Source: Bursaphelenchus xylophilus
Taxonomy: Eukaryota > Nematoda > Chromadorea > Rhabditida > Aphelenchoididae
Assembly: GCA_904066235.2 (NCBI GenBank)
Contig: CAJFCV020000002.1
Span: forward strand, 7,688,001-7,752,000
Length of the DNA stretch: 64,000 bases
Direction of reading: 5' to 3'
Shown: in pieces, positions 36,501 through 47,654 of the stretch
How positions within the stretch are numbered: the stretch's first letter is position 1
How the letters are laid out: every line of letters begins with the position of its first letter
Program-made: the position numbers and the translations under genes
Notes under the pieces: generated by a model
What the model was told of the DNA's origin: nothing
Database searches by the model: none
The model's input: the letters and a program-made list of their open reading frames with translations, nothing else

Positions 36501-39500
36501 AAGTGGGTATTTGAAAGTGTAAATGAGGGTGGCCAGGGCTGACATCACTCAAACAGACAATTTATATGCAGAAAAGTTAATTTTGAAAAATGTCAAAATT
36601 TGCATATTTAAAAAACTGCAAGAAATTGGTAGAGTCACAGAATTTTTTGAGAGCTTAGTAAAAGTCAGTTGTAAAATATGAAAAATATATTGGACCGGAC
36701 ATAAAAATCTTCAAACTCTTTCATGTTAGCCTAATTGACGTATTCAAATATCCGGAAGGCACATTAAATAGACGTATTTTAGGTCTAATTATAATATCAA
36801 ATGCCTTCCTTTCCCTATATCTGCCTCAAAATAACCGCCAACTCTTCCTGTTTTTATTCAAAAGTTGGCCGGCAATCTTTTTCTTTTTTGAAGAGGTCAT
36901 AAGTGATGACATGGAGCCTTTTCGAAGCCGGTTTTAAGAATTTATATTACATAAATATATACACACCAGACTAGATATTGTCGCATAATTTTATATCTAA
37001 TCGGAGGTTATTGTGATGCAAAAAATAAAAAAGATTATCCTCCTACTTGAAGAGTACTGCAAAAAAATTTTTCTCTGTCCATCTCTCCACATTTTTCATA
37101 ATCTCTCGTATAGAAAAATTGTTAAATCTCTGGTCCAAATCTACAAAGCACAAGTTAAAATTTGCAGAGAATAAAACGAGACCCAAACGGGAGACTTCCA
37201 TAAAACTCTAATCAAATCAAGAGCCTGTGTCACCCGTCGGATAATCAAAGATTGTAAAGTACAGTAACCCTCCTGATTTAGAGGGATTGGGTCTAGTCGG
37301 GAATACCATTAAGCCTCCAACTAATTCTCGGATGAAGAACGAATTGGACGAAGGAAAGGAGGAACTCCACAAATTGAATCGACGGATCCATTTAAAAACA
37401 GACCTCCGATAACAAGATATCAGAACTTGGGTCCGACAACTTTAAATTAAAAATTCATGGCTATAGAGAATATACAGACGACTTTAAGTGGAATGGGTGA
37501 ATGCAAAACATTATATTATACTTGGCGACGACTGCAAGAATCAAACAAAACTTTGCATAATGTGATGTGAGGTACAAGGAAATTAATTGTTTATTCAACT
37601 CAAAGTGCAGTGATTACTTTGTTAAGGGTCTTTTTAGCGCGGTAAACATTTGTCAAGATATACCGTGTTTTGTAAACGTCATTACTTTTCGGAAACGTTT
37701 TCAAAATGTGGATAGTTTTGTTAGTCAAAAAGTCGGGACATAATATTCAGACTATGAGACAGCCAGTATTATAAAAGAGGATTCTTGAATAAAAAAAAAT
37801 GCGACAATGACTAAAGAAAGCGTCACAAAAAATTTTCACATAAAGATTAAACGCCAACACGATGATTAGTTCGTATTTTACGTTGTCTAATACGTGTCTA
37901 GCCGAGCCCTGATCCAAAGACACAACAACATCTCCGCGATAATCCCCTTGAGCTTAAAAAGAATCTCAAAACTTTGCCCCATTTGTCACCCCCAAAAAGG
38001 AAGCCGTTCTAATAATTTACCCCTCCGGGCATATCACTCCTCCCTCCCCTCCCTCTTCCGGCCAACAAAAGAAGACGGCCTAAACATTTTAAAGGGATAT
38101 TCCAAAAGGAATTAATTCCCGCCCTAAGGTCATTTTCCGTTCACTTAATTGTCTTTCCTTTTCCTTTGATGCGCGACAATAGGACCCGGGTTTGATAGGC
38201 TGAATGACTGGATAATCAGGAGAATTTAAGTTGGTTTTGATGATATCATTTGAATAATTCGAAAATTTTTAAAAAATATATATATTTTAGCGTAAGCTCA
38301 GCCTTACCCAAAACAAAATAAGAAAAATGAAAAGTTCTTAAGGTGCAAAGCTCAGTTTTTTTCAAATTTTGCGTAGAATAATGGCCATAAATTAAGAAAT
38401 AAAAAATTTAGCTTTTGCTTGTCATGGTTGGTCAGAAATTTTTACAGTTTTTAGCGGCTACAAACTATGGAGAATAAGGAGAGACGGTCAGAAAAGACAT
38501 CGTTTTCCGCCTTTTCTTTGTGGCTGACGAATGAAATCTTTTTGAAAACGTCAAAAATTTGAGATTTGCAGCTGCGCGGTAATATGTAGTTATTGCCCGA
38601 ACGGTATATGTAAAATTGCGTCATTTGAAGGGTATGGCGAGGAAAATTGGGGCAGAATTAGCAGAAATTGGTAAACGCCTGCAAAATGGCTCTATCTGAA
38701 ACCCCCAAATTCCCCTTCCAATTCCCCCTAATTTCCAAAAAATTCCCAAGCCCTGCGGGTTTCGGGTCGTATCTAACAATGAGCAGGTCAGACGGTGATG
38801 GGAACTCGAAGAATTTTAGAGTAGTTCCCAACAATAGTAAGCGTACGAACATCGGAAGTTTGTAAACTTTTTTGACGGCCTCATTGTTATGGAGAATGTA
38901 AAAAATGGCCGTGTGTGTGGGATAACAGAGTGTAAGATTTGAACAAAATTGGTCGAGAAAGGAAGTCTGTGTTGGGACCATCGGTATCAGGGATCAAAGG
39001 TCAAGAAATAGATATTTGGATCGCTTCATTTATTCCCGAAAAAATGCTCACTCCAACAAATTTTGAAGATGGCACAAATTCGACTTTTTTTACGGCGGCG
39101 TCTCCAAAATAAAGCCAATGTAAATTCTGCAACTAAATCCATCAAAAATAAGCTGAAACAGGATGAGAGAGTTGTTTTTGCGATTAATTTCCATCTCCAG
39201 ATATCTTCAATTATTGTAAACACTATTCAAAAGCAGATTCCCTGTACAAAAACATTATTTTTACTACGTTCTCAAAACAAGATTATGACTATTTACGGTA
39301 TCTTTTGTCCCAGAGAGCAAGAAAATTGAAGACAAAAAACAAGTTACCCCATCAAAATTTAAAAAAAAAACTTTGTCATAAAAGCAAGAAGACACAAATT
39401 TTAAATAGAAAGTTTCAATTTTTTGATCCCTCCGAAGTTGAAACTAGGTGCAATAAACTCTCGGATAAACAAATACCCCCAAATTTATTCAATTTCTTTC

Positions 39501-40382
39501 CTTTTATGGACATGGCTCCAAAATTCCCGACAAACCCATTTTGTGTCAATTAATTGGCCGAAAAAGTAGCGACAAATGGGAATAAAAAAATTCAAAAGTA
39601 ACGGGAAATTACTGTAATTAACAAATGAGAGACCAAAACAAACAATGTAGCGGTAAGAACGCTGGTATTTATGAGTCATGATAAATGAAATTTGTGGACC
39701 TTTTAAATTCGAAAATTCGTTCCGAGCATTTGAAAGAACAGGAAATCCAATCTCGGTAAATCCGTTTTCACAACTTTTTTTTTGATTTAACCGACATCAG
39801 AAAAAGACAAAAACGATGTAAAAAATTGTTTTATGCGGTAATCTTTGAGTTTTTACAGTTAGACTACACAGATTTCATTAGTTCGATGCCAAATTGTGAG
39901 GATCGAACCTTGCACGAAAAAAGTTTGATTCCTAAAAGCTCTTATACGAACTAGACCACTTCTTAACTTAATTTGGATGTCTTTAAACCGCCGTAAACAT
40001 CACAAACTGGTCTTTTCATCCTTAAAAATTTCAAGCCAGTAAAACACCTTTTTCGACACAAAAATGCCGCCAATTCTTCAAAGAATCTGTTGTTATGTAC
40101 AAAACAAAGGCCTATATTACACATCTTTTGGAACTCGGTCTCCAGGCGATCCTAAACATAATAATTAACAGCAACAGTACAGCCAGGCAATATTTGTTTT
40201 TCTTTTTCTATCACAGCCATAAATACAAACGTTATTTTTATAATATTTATCGATTATATCATCTATTACCATATAAAATAAGTTATGGGAGGACCAGTTA
40301 AAGCGAGACTAGACAGAAAAACCAATAACAAATCAGAGCTAGCCATCATCTACACCATTTATATTACACATCATGTCAGATA
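30543..40382. other. Long non-coding stretch
   Basis: Nearly 10 kb without a gene I can support. Frames at 32389-32604 (+), 32129-32473 (-), 33473-33742 (+), 38658-38981 (-) and 39063-39553 (+) have no domain and no partner exons in phase. Copies or near copies of the recurrent 14-nt motif lie at 30627-30640, 32008-32021, 33326-33339 and 37511-37524. A tRNA-like stretch at about 39885-39965 (-) does not fold well. Confidence 0.55.
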
Positions 40383-42117
40383 TCACAATTTGGTGGAATT
40401 ATCGGCAGATTTTGGAGGGATCACTGTAGTAATTAGTTGGGTCTTTACTTCGTTATCTTCGGACTTCGTTTTCGGAGCCTCTTCCTTCTTCTGCGTTCCA
40501 TTTTTATCTTGTTTTACTTCATTTTTCTTCTCTTTTTCCAATTTTTTCTCTTCCTTTTTAACTGGACTAACTGTAGTCGGCTCAGCTGGCTCTGTAGCTA
40601 ATAATGTTGTTGCCACTGTCTCTCGCTTCCCAGTCTTTACGGAGCTATTCTTCAGGTCCTCTGGCAGTTTTATTTCATCGTTTTTGGCGACCAATGCCTG
40701 AGGTTTTAAAGTCGCCGGAAGCTCGGTTTTATTGTCGATAATCAAGGCGGCCGGTGTTGGAGGAGGAGGGGCAATGCTGACAGCTCCACCATTCGGGATT
40801 ACTGTATCAAAATACAGTTCCTAAAAGCAGTTTTAATTACATTATACATGAAACATCATGTAAGAAAGACCAAAAGAAGTTTTCGTAAAATTATTTATCC
40901 AGTAAATTACAGTACTCCCACAATAAAACAAACAAGACAGACTTCTTACACTAGACACTACTATAAGTCACAACAGGAGCCTCATCTACATGAAAATTCC
41001 AATTTAAATATACCTTGATTCCAATGGCCAGCAGAGAATGGAGAAGAATGACTCCAGCCACAAGTCCGAAGGCCACCAGTTTATTGGAATCTGTTTTTAT
41101 CGCTCCCCAAACAGTGTTGGCCAAGACTGTTCCACTCAGCGCAACCGATACAACGATCAGAGTCCAACGGAAAGCTTGGTAATGGACAATCCACAAGACC
41201 TGAAGGAAGGATAATATAAGAAACAAAACAATCTCAAAACACTCACCGAAACGGGGACAAAAATGCTAAGACTGTATCCAAAAGCACACAACAGCTCGAT
41301 GTAACCGTACTGAATGGCCGACTTCCTGTACCAGAGCACTGTATACACCAGAAGAGGCACAAAAGTGACGTAAAGAAAGATCAGAGTCGCGACTCCGGTC
41401 ACTAAAAAGGAATAAACATCAATTACCCAGCATTACAAACAAACTCAAAAAATTATCGTAAGAAGGCCAAAAAAATACATAAAGTCCCAACTCACTGTAA
41501 AGTGGATATTTTACAATTGCAATAAACATAAATTTCTTACCCAGTCTGAAGTCATTTGCCGTGTATGTATCGCCAAGACTGTCAATGTAATGAGCAAAGT
41601 TACCACAAATTGCAGCGAAGAAAACCAACGTTACACTGATCCAAAACGGACCTAAAGTACGAGTAAATCAAGCAGCTTTAATAAAAAAAAGTAGCAACTT
41701 GCAATAACGCATTTTAAACCCCTTACCATACAAATCCGCGCTTGGTTGGATGTTATCCCTAATGAAATTTCCATTCATTTTGGGGATAAAGCTGCTCAAA
41801 ATACGGCTTTGCACAGTATCCGTATCCACATCAAAATATTGTTTGTAGAATTGGAGGGAAAGGAAATTAGAACCGGCATTACTTACAGAAGTCTGGGAGT
41901 CACTTCCAATCAACTAAACCAATAAAACTCAACATTAATTCACCTACGTTAATATCATCTTTGGTGTTAGTGGAGTCTCTTTGGTCGTTGGATGAGTTAA
42001 TCGATGTGAATGGTGAGTCGTGCCCACCGACGGTAAAATCTAAAAAAAATTTTGATTCGAAATTTAAAACAACCCAAAAAACGTGTAAAGCTTACCTTGA
42101 AATTGTAGATTTGCCAT
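40383..42117 (-). CDS. YIPF1/YIPF2-like Golgi membrane protein
   Basis: Yip1-domain protein; the family is found in Golgi and endosomal membranes and interacts with Rab GTPases. Seven exons join in phase: 42096-42117, 41948-42039, 41727-41913, 41541-41651, 41247-41401, 41014-41199 and 40383-40820, giving 396 aa. Family text is clear: MANLQFQDF at the start, FYKQYFDVDTDTVQSRI, PSADLYGPFWISVTLVF, IELLCAFGYSLSIFVPV and a run of five membrane segments ending near LLHSLLAIGIKELYFD. The first coding exon is only 22 nt. After the conserved core comes a tail of about 140 aa, rich in Lys, Glu, Thr and Pro, starting with a run of four Pro; human YIPF1/2 are only about 306-316 aa. The frame also reads on past the last donor, but using that donor restores the family end. 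Confidence in the family is high; which of the two mammalian paralogues it matches is open. Confidence 0.9.
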
Positions 42118-42413
42118 TTATATTGTTGTACCTTTAAACACGCATAATCAACCTAAAAGGTAAAAAAATCTTCAAAGGAACATTGAAATAGATATCAAAT
42201 CGAATAAACAATGGATCCAAAAACTGCATTTTACACATGAGTGAAATTTATTAACCTGTAAGAGAAATAGGATGAGATTTTCTTTTGGAACATCAAACAA
42301 AGGACCATGTATCTTCCAAAAATCGAATAGACACACAAGAATAAAACTAAAACGTGATCTCGGAAACTAAGTTACATTAACAACAACATTTCTTGAACCC
42401 TTTCAAGTCCTTC
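42118..42413. other. Short spacer
   Basis: About 300 bp between the YIPF-like gene and the end of the ZRANB2-like gene on the same strand. It holds the 5' leader of the former and the 3' end of the latter. Nothing else was seen. Confidence 0.6.
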
Positions 42414-44242
42414 CTAGCGATATCTCCGGCGTTCAATGGATCTGCTTCGGCGTCGTTCGCGGCTTCTTCTTCTCTCACGGCTTCGATCTCGGCTTCTTCC
42501 ATGTTCTTTACTTCGCTCACGACGAGAATCTCGATGGGAATTTCGATCACGAGAACGGTCTCGAGAACGATGGGATCTGTAAATAACAACAAAAATAACA
42601 AAACGAGCTGCAATATTAGGTAATACTAATCAACAACCCCGGAAATACGTTGATTTCATTGCTCCGGGTAACAGATAATTTCTGCGAACCGAGTTTATAA
42701 AGGCAGAGGCTTTCAGAAACGAGTCATTCGACCTCACCTTATCCTATTCCAACAGCTCTAATTTAAACTATGGCCAACTACAGCCATTTTTCTTTTCCTT
42801 CCATGCCCAGCCAACATGATACTCAGCCATTGGACAAGGAATATCTGGACCAGATCAGTCGACAAGCTGAGAAAAGATTGGATCTTCTACACCAAGCTGC
42901 CGTCTATGATGCCCTCAACCCAGAAAAGAAGGAAACTCAAGTAATCCATCCCAAATTCGCGCAATTTATGAGTTGGCAAGACTGTTACATCTACAGCCAA
43001 GCCCGGAAACAAGCTGAGGACGCCATCAACAAAGTCCGGAAATAGTTTTTATACCTACTTGTCCAATATTTCAATTAATAATAAATAAATCTGATCTTAT
43101 CCTACCTTTTATCGTGCTCTCGATCTCTGTCGCTTCGGCTTTTCTTGACCGGCGGTCGTTCTTCTTCACTCTCCTCACATGAACATTCACCTCCACTGCA
43201 TGAACAAGAACATCTAAACCCAAAATAATTTTAAAAAAATAGTACTCACTCAGAAGAACAATCAGATTTGTCCTTCTTTTCATCTGAGGTCTTCTTCTGG
43301 AGTTTGGTGATATCAATGGAAACCTTGAGCTCAGGGTCGGCTGTAAGATCATACTTGGCCAGATCAGCGTCATCTCCATCATCCTCTTCTTCCTCCTCAT
43401 CTTCTGCATAGCCAGGCTGAAATTAAAGGAAAATAAAATTGCAATACGATTTCAAAATTATATTTAAAGTTTAAAAAATATAATTTTGCACTTGCCTCAA
43501 GGGAAAACGCTTTATCAATATCAACATCTCCTAATTTCGGGCGGTCTTCGTCTCTGGACTCATCTCTTCTGGAATCTCCAGTCTCTCCTTTCCTCTTTTT
43601 CTTTCGTCCAAACTCATCGAACTCCTCGTCGTATTCTCGCTTTACGTACTCAACATTCTGACGATCGTTGTACCCACCGCCAAATCCTAAAAACACGACA
43701 GGCTTATGGCAAGAAGAATATTATTTGAAAGCACCTAAACACAGAATAAGAATGAAAAAGGTTTACCTTTGTACACATACCTGTGCGCTGTTCGGCATCA
43801 CCTAATTTCTTGGCATTGCAGACGTTACAAGTATTTCTTCTGGCCCAGTTCACATTTCCGCATCTAAAAATTTCGAAACAATTATTCAAAAAACATGAAG
43901 GCGCATCTGATTCATGTTCTCCCGACAAAAGAGGTTCGGCTCACAATTCAAGGAACATTCGCTTACTTTGTGCACATCCAATCTTCGGCCGAAAATAGAC
44001 CTTTTGATTTTTCAGCCGCTTGTTTCCCCAACTCAGCAGCAGCGCGACCCTTCGGTTTTGGTTTATCTAAACAGAGAATGCATCAAAGTTCAAAGTAACC
44101 TACGCTTTCCACAACCTTCACACACAAACGAGGATTCCTGATTGATCTGAGAACACCGTCCTTCCACACAAGCCCATTCCCCTGGCTTGAGTGGTCGTCT
44201 TGCAGGCAGACCAGTTCTCGAGTCAGTATTATGTTCGGGCAT
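42414..44242 (-). CDS. ZRANB2: ZRANB2-like RanBP2-type zinc finger and RS-domain splicing factor
   Basis: Nuclear RNA-binding splicing factor. Seven exons join in phase: 44104-44242, 43967-44066, 43781-43863, 43496-43686, 43250-43416, 43106-43213 and 42414-42576, giving 316 aa (human 330). The first zinc finger has four Cys in GEWACVEGRCSQIN...CEGCGKR. The second, DWMCTKCGNVNWARRNTCNVC, is near identical to the family form, with the N-W-x-R-R residues that contact GU in RNA. Next come ERENVEYI-like text (DRQNVEYVKREYDEEFDEFGRK), an acidic stretch with ADLAKYDL, a Cys/Ser-rich segment, and a C-terminal RS domain full of RS, RD and RE dipeptides ending at TAG 42414. Intron 4 has a GC donor (GAG|GCAAGT at 43496/43495). 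The last intron (42577-43105) holds an antisense gene. Confidence 0.94.
42696..42701 (+). promoter_or_regulatory. TATA box of nested gene
   Basis: TATAAA 69 nt upstream of the ATG at 42770, on the same strand. This spacing fits a short leader for the nested intronless gene. It lies wholly within the ZRANB2-like intron. Confidence 0.55.
42770..43045 (+). CDS. Intronless 91-aa protein nested in the ZRANB2-like intron
   Basis: A complete frame with no intron, antisense inside the last intron (42577-43105) of the ZRANB2-like gene. A TATAAA lies 69 nt upstream, and overlapping AATAAA signals at 43080-43089 follow the stop by about 35 nt, so it has its own promoter-like and 3'-end signals. The product is hydrophilic, with an N-terminal MANYSHFSFPSMPSQ and a predicted helical C-terminal half (DQISRQAEKRLDLLHQAA, ARKQAEDAINKVRK). 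There is no signal peptide or membrane segment. I recognise no family. A lack of introns is unusual beside its neighbours and could reflect a retroposed or strongly regulated short gene. It is a real-gene candidate, function unknown. Confidence 0.72.
   Translation: MANYSHFSFPSMPSQHDTQPLDKEYLDQISRQAEKRLDLLHQAAVYDALNPEKKETQVIHPKFAQFMSWQDCYIYSQARKQAEDAINKVRK
43080..43089 (+). promoter_or_regulatory. Poly(A) signals of nested gene
   Basis: Two overlapping AATAAA hexamers (43080-43085 and 43084-43089), 35 nt after the stop of the nested gene and still within the host intron, 17 nt from the host exon. Confidence 0.6.
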
Positions 44243-44553
44243 CTGGTTTAACACTGTTATTGTGGAAATGCCAGCAAACGTGGAAAAAATTAGCAAAAAC
44301 GTATAAAAAGACGGAACGCCAAGATTCGGATTTTCGTGGTGGGACGCGACGCAAGAAGATGACTGTCGTTTTTGAAAGCGTTTCTCAACGAGCAGTTCTC
44401 TGTAACAATTTTCTAACAAACCCTGGTCGATCAATTTATTTTTGAAACATACGCTAATGCAATGATTTTACTGTACAAGAATGGATGAGTAATGGCACAA
44501 TTTTTGGAGTTCAGGAATCAAGGGTATCATGTATGGGGCCGAAATAATCGTCA

Positions 44554-45686
44554 TTATGCATTCACGGCTTCGTAATTTGGTGGATTTTGGATAAAGGTGG
44601 GGGGAGATTGATTCAGAGGCTGGGGTTGGGGACGATTTATAAATCCACTGAGGAGTTCCATTGGCAAGGGGAAGATGATCGTCGAGTTGTGTTCAGCGCT
44701 GAAAGTAAAATTCATTATGAAGGAATATGTAGACAGTCTTTGAGTCTGTTTTGATTATTACCTGATCGTGTTTAAAGTCTGGAGGTATCTCAACTGAATG
44801 GCCGTAGGGGTTTCGGAAAGAACGGTGGCAGCCGTCCTCAAAGACTCCGAAGCCAATCTCTCGCCGTCAGCAGCGATCACCTTGGCTTTGGCCTCTCTGT
44901 TTGCCTCAGCTTCGGCCGCCATAGCTCTTTGCATGGACTGGGGGAGTCTAATGTCCTTTACTTCCACTCTTTCCACCTTTACTCCCCAGTTTTCTGTTGC
45001 CTCATCCAAGGATCGCTGCATTTCAGTCGAGATTTCTTCACGATGACTGAGCATTTCAGCGAGGGTTTTAGTGCCCAAAACATTTCTGAGAGTGGTCTGG
45101 GCTAGCAATCTTGTCGATCCTTTGGCATTTTCGATATTAACTATGGAAGCGATGGTGTTGCAAATCCGGAAATAGACTACAGCATCCACGTTGACAGTCA
45201 CGGAGTCTTTTGAGAGGATCTAAAGTAACATCTGTGTACTGCTGCTTCGGAAAAACGATTAATAATCAGCGAAATGTTACTTCTTGAGGAGGAACCGAGA
45301 AGGAAACAACTCGCAGATCAACCTTGACGTAGGTATCGATGCATGGGACGATGAAAAAGAGACCTGGACCCTTGGCTCCACCTTCTCTCAGGCGTCCCAG
45401 ACGGAATATAACAGCTCGTTCATACTGATTCACGATCTGGAACAGCGGATATTAAACTTGCCCCAATTCTTACCTTAATACAGAACAAAAAAGTGATGGG
45501 GAATAAGAGAAAGGTGAAGAAGTAACTGATGACCACCAGGAATCTGGCCATAGAGCTCTCTTCTTGCGCGGCATCCAAATTCAAGGCGGTTTCATTATGG
45601 GTAGGGAGAGCAGTTGATTCAGATTGTGGCTGCTCTTCCTGCTTCCGCTCCGTCATCTCAAGACCTTCCACTGAATGAGGCTCCAT
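44554..45686 (-). CDS. Stomatin/band-7 protein, copy A
   Basis: Stomatin-like integral protein of the inner membrane leaflet; in nematodes such proteins (MEC-2, UNC-1, STO) bind cholesterol and tune ion channels and gap junctions. Four exons join in phase: 45474-45686, 45281-45436, 44762-45219 and 44554-44698, giving 323 aa. It has a hydrophilic N-terminus, one hairpin membrane segment (MARFLVVISYFFTFLLFPITFLF), then the PHB/band-7 domain with QYERAVIFRLGR, GPGLFFIVPCID, VDLRVVSFSVPPQE, VTVNVDAVVYFRI, and coiled-coil text AAEAEANREAKAKVIAADGE. The tail is Pro-rich. It is the downstream copy of a tandem pair with the same four-exon structure. Exons 2 and 3 have the same lengths (156 and 458 nt) in both copies. 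Confidence 0.94.
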
Positions 45687-46310
45687 TTGCGAGATGAATT
45701 TCCAACTCGGATAATAAAATAATACGAGTGATCATGAGGGGACAACAAAGCCTTTGCAGGGTTGGTCCTGGCAGCTGCAATCGGAGCGTTCGTTGCGCGA
45801 TGCAGCCTTAATACATTAATATAAAAGAGCCAGCTACACTACAGAAAGAGAGAAATTAATTGAACAAGCCCTGATTGATAATGTAATTTAATATTATGGA
45901 AAACATAAGTTACAACAAAAATAATATTAGGCGAGGTAAGCGAGTCATGGTCAAAAATGCATAACGGAACTTTGAAAGGTGAGAGAGTAGGAATGCGGGG
46001 AACAAGATGGAAGTCCATGATTTGTTTAACCTGAAAACAAATATTATTACATTATAGATGATAACCAGAAAATAATAAAAGCCAAACAAAAGCCAAACCG
46101 CCATCTAGAAGATACTAGTACTTTGAAAGCGAAAGAAGCAATGGATCCACCAAGGACAGCACTACACTATATTATCTCAACTAATCCGAAACTTTACCAT
46201 GTGTGGATGGACAAGTTAAAATAAAACTTGGTAGCTCTGGATAATAAGCAAAATATGTAGACTAAAAGCAATTCTAATCGTATGATGCACCGGCGAAGAA
46301 TGCAGCCCAA
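45687..46310. other. Spacer between tandem stomatin genes
   Basis: About 620 bp of AT-rich DNA between the two stomatin copies. No other gene was seen. The short distance and same orientation would allow either separate promoters or joint transcription; the sequence does not decide. Confidence 0.55.
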
Positions 46311-47654
46311 TTAGGCATCAGCCGTAAACAATTCTTCGTTTAGGCGGACTGGATCGGCCGCTCGCCCATGGCGCGAATGGATCGACCGATATTCGACACC
46401 CGGTAAATTCTCACTTTGTTGATTCAAGGCCTCATAATGGGGAGGATTCTGGATGAAACTGGGAGGGGATTGAGCTGTGGGTTGGGGCTGAGAACGATTC
46501 ATAAATCCACCGAGGAGCTCCATTGGCAAGGGGAAGATGATCGTTGAGTTGTGTTCAGCGCTGAAAATTGAAAATTAAATTTATGTCAAATGATCTCACA
46601 AATCTTCCAAAATATCACTCACCTGATAGTGTTCAAAGTCTGCAGATATCTCAATTGGAGAGCAGCTGGAGTCTCGGAAAGAACGGTGGCAGCCGTCCTC
46701 AAAGACTCCGAAGCCAATCTCTCGCCGTCAGCAGCGATCACCTTGGCTTTGGCCTCTCTATTGGCCTCGGCTTCAGCGGCCATGGCTCTTTGCATCGAAT
46801 GGGGAAGCCTAATATCCTTGACCTCAACCCTCTCAACCTTCACTCCCCAATGCTCAGTAGCCTCATCCAGAACTCTCTGCATCTCCGAAGAGATGTCTTC
46901 ACGATGACTGAGCATCTCGGACAGAGTTTTGGTGCCCAAAACATTTCTGAGAGTGGTTTGAGCGAGCAACCGGGTCGATCCATTTGCATTCTCGATGTTC
47001 ACAATGGATGCGATGGTGTTGCAGATACGGAAATAGACGACGGCATCCACGTTGACAGTCACGGAGTCCTTGGAGAGGATCTGAAATATAATACTCTTGT
47101 TAAAAACTGCATTTAATATTACTTGTGACCACAAAACTACATATAAAACATAAAAAACACTTACTTCTTGAGGAGGAACCGAAAAAGAAACGACCCGGAG
47201 ATCAACCTTTACGTAGGTATCGATGCATGGGACGATGAAAAAGAGACCAGGACCCTTGGCCCCACCTTCCTTCAGACGGCCAAGACGGAAGATTACGGCT
47301 CGCTCATACTGTTGGACAATCTGAAATTCTCTATGCTAAATCTATAAAATTCGATCAGAAGTCGTCTCAAATAAGCGAAAACAATATTCGCTAACAAAAC
47401 TCAAATATATTAAACTAGCCACTTACTTTGATGCAGAAGAAGAAAGTGATCGGGAACAAAAGATAAGTGAGGAAACAGCTAATCGCCACCAAAAACCTGG
47501 ACATGGCATTCTCATCCTGCGCGGCATCCAGATTCAACGCCGTCTCATCGTGAACGGCCACAGAAGTCGAGGCCGGAGGGCGTTTAGGTTGAGCTTCAGA
47601 ATCCTTGTGCTCTGTCATCTCAAGACCTTCGACAGAGTGAGGCTCTGTTGTCAT
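46311..47654 (-). CDS. Stomatin/band-7 protein, copy B
   Basis: Upstream copy of the tandem stomatin pair. Four exons join in phase: 47427-47654, 47165-47320, 46623-47080 and 46311-46560, giving 363 aa. It shares with copy A the N-terminal text EPHSVEGLEMTE, ETALNLDAAQ before the membrane segment, and almost the whole band-7 domain; the same cholesterol- and oligomer-related band-7 motifs are present. It differs in a longer C-terminal tail that ends with an extra 40 or so residues (LPGVEYRSIHSRHGR, then an acidic end). The start at 47654 lies 4 nt after an acceptor-like TTTTAG, which may be a trans-splice site. An upstream in-frame Met (47750) would add 32 residues that copy A lacks, so I did not use it. 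Confidence 0.93.

Noticed and set aside
39885..39965. tRNA-like stretch on the minus strand, with A-box-like and B-box-like (GGTTCGATCC) blocks
   Set aside because: The anticodon arm does not pair and the acceptor ends do not match, so it is at best a tRNA remnant or a chance match.
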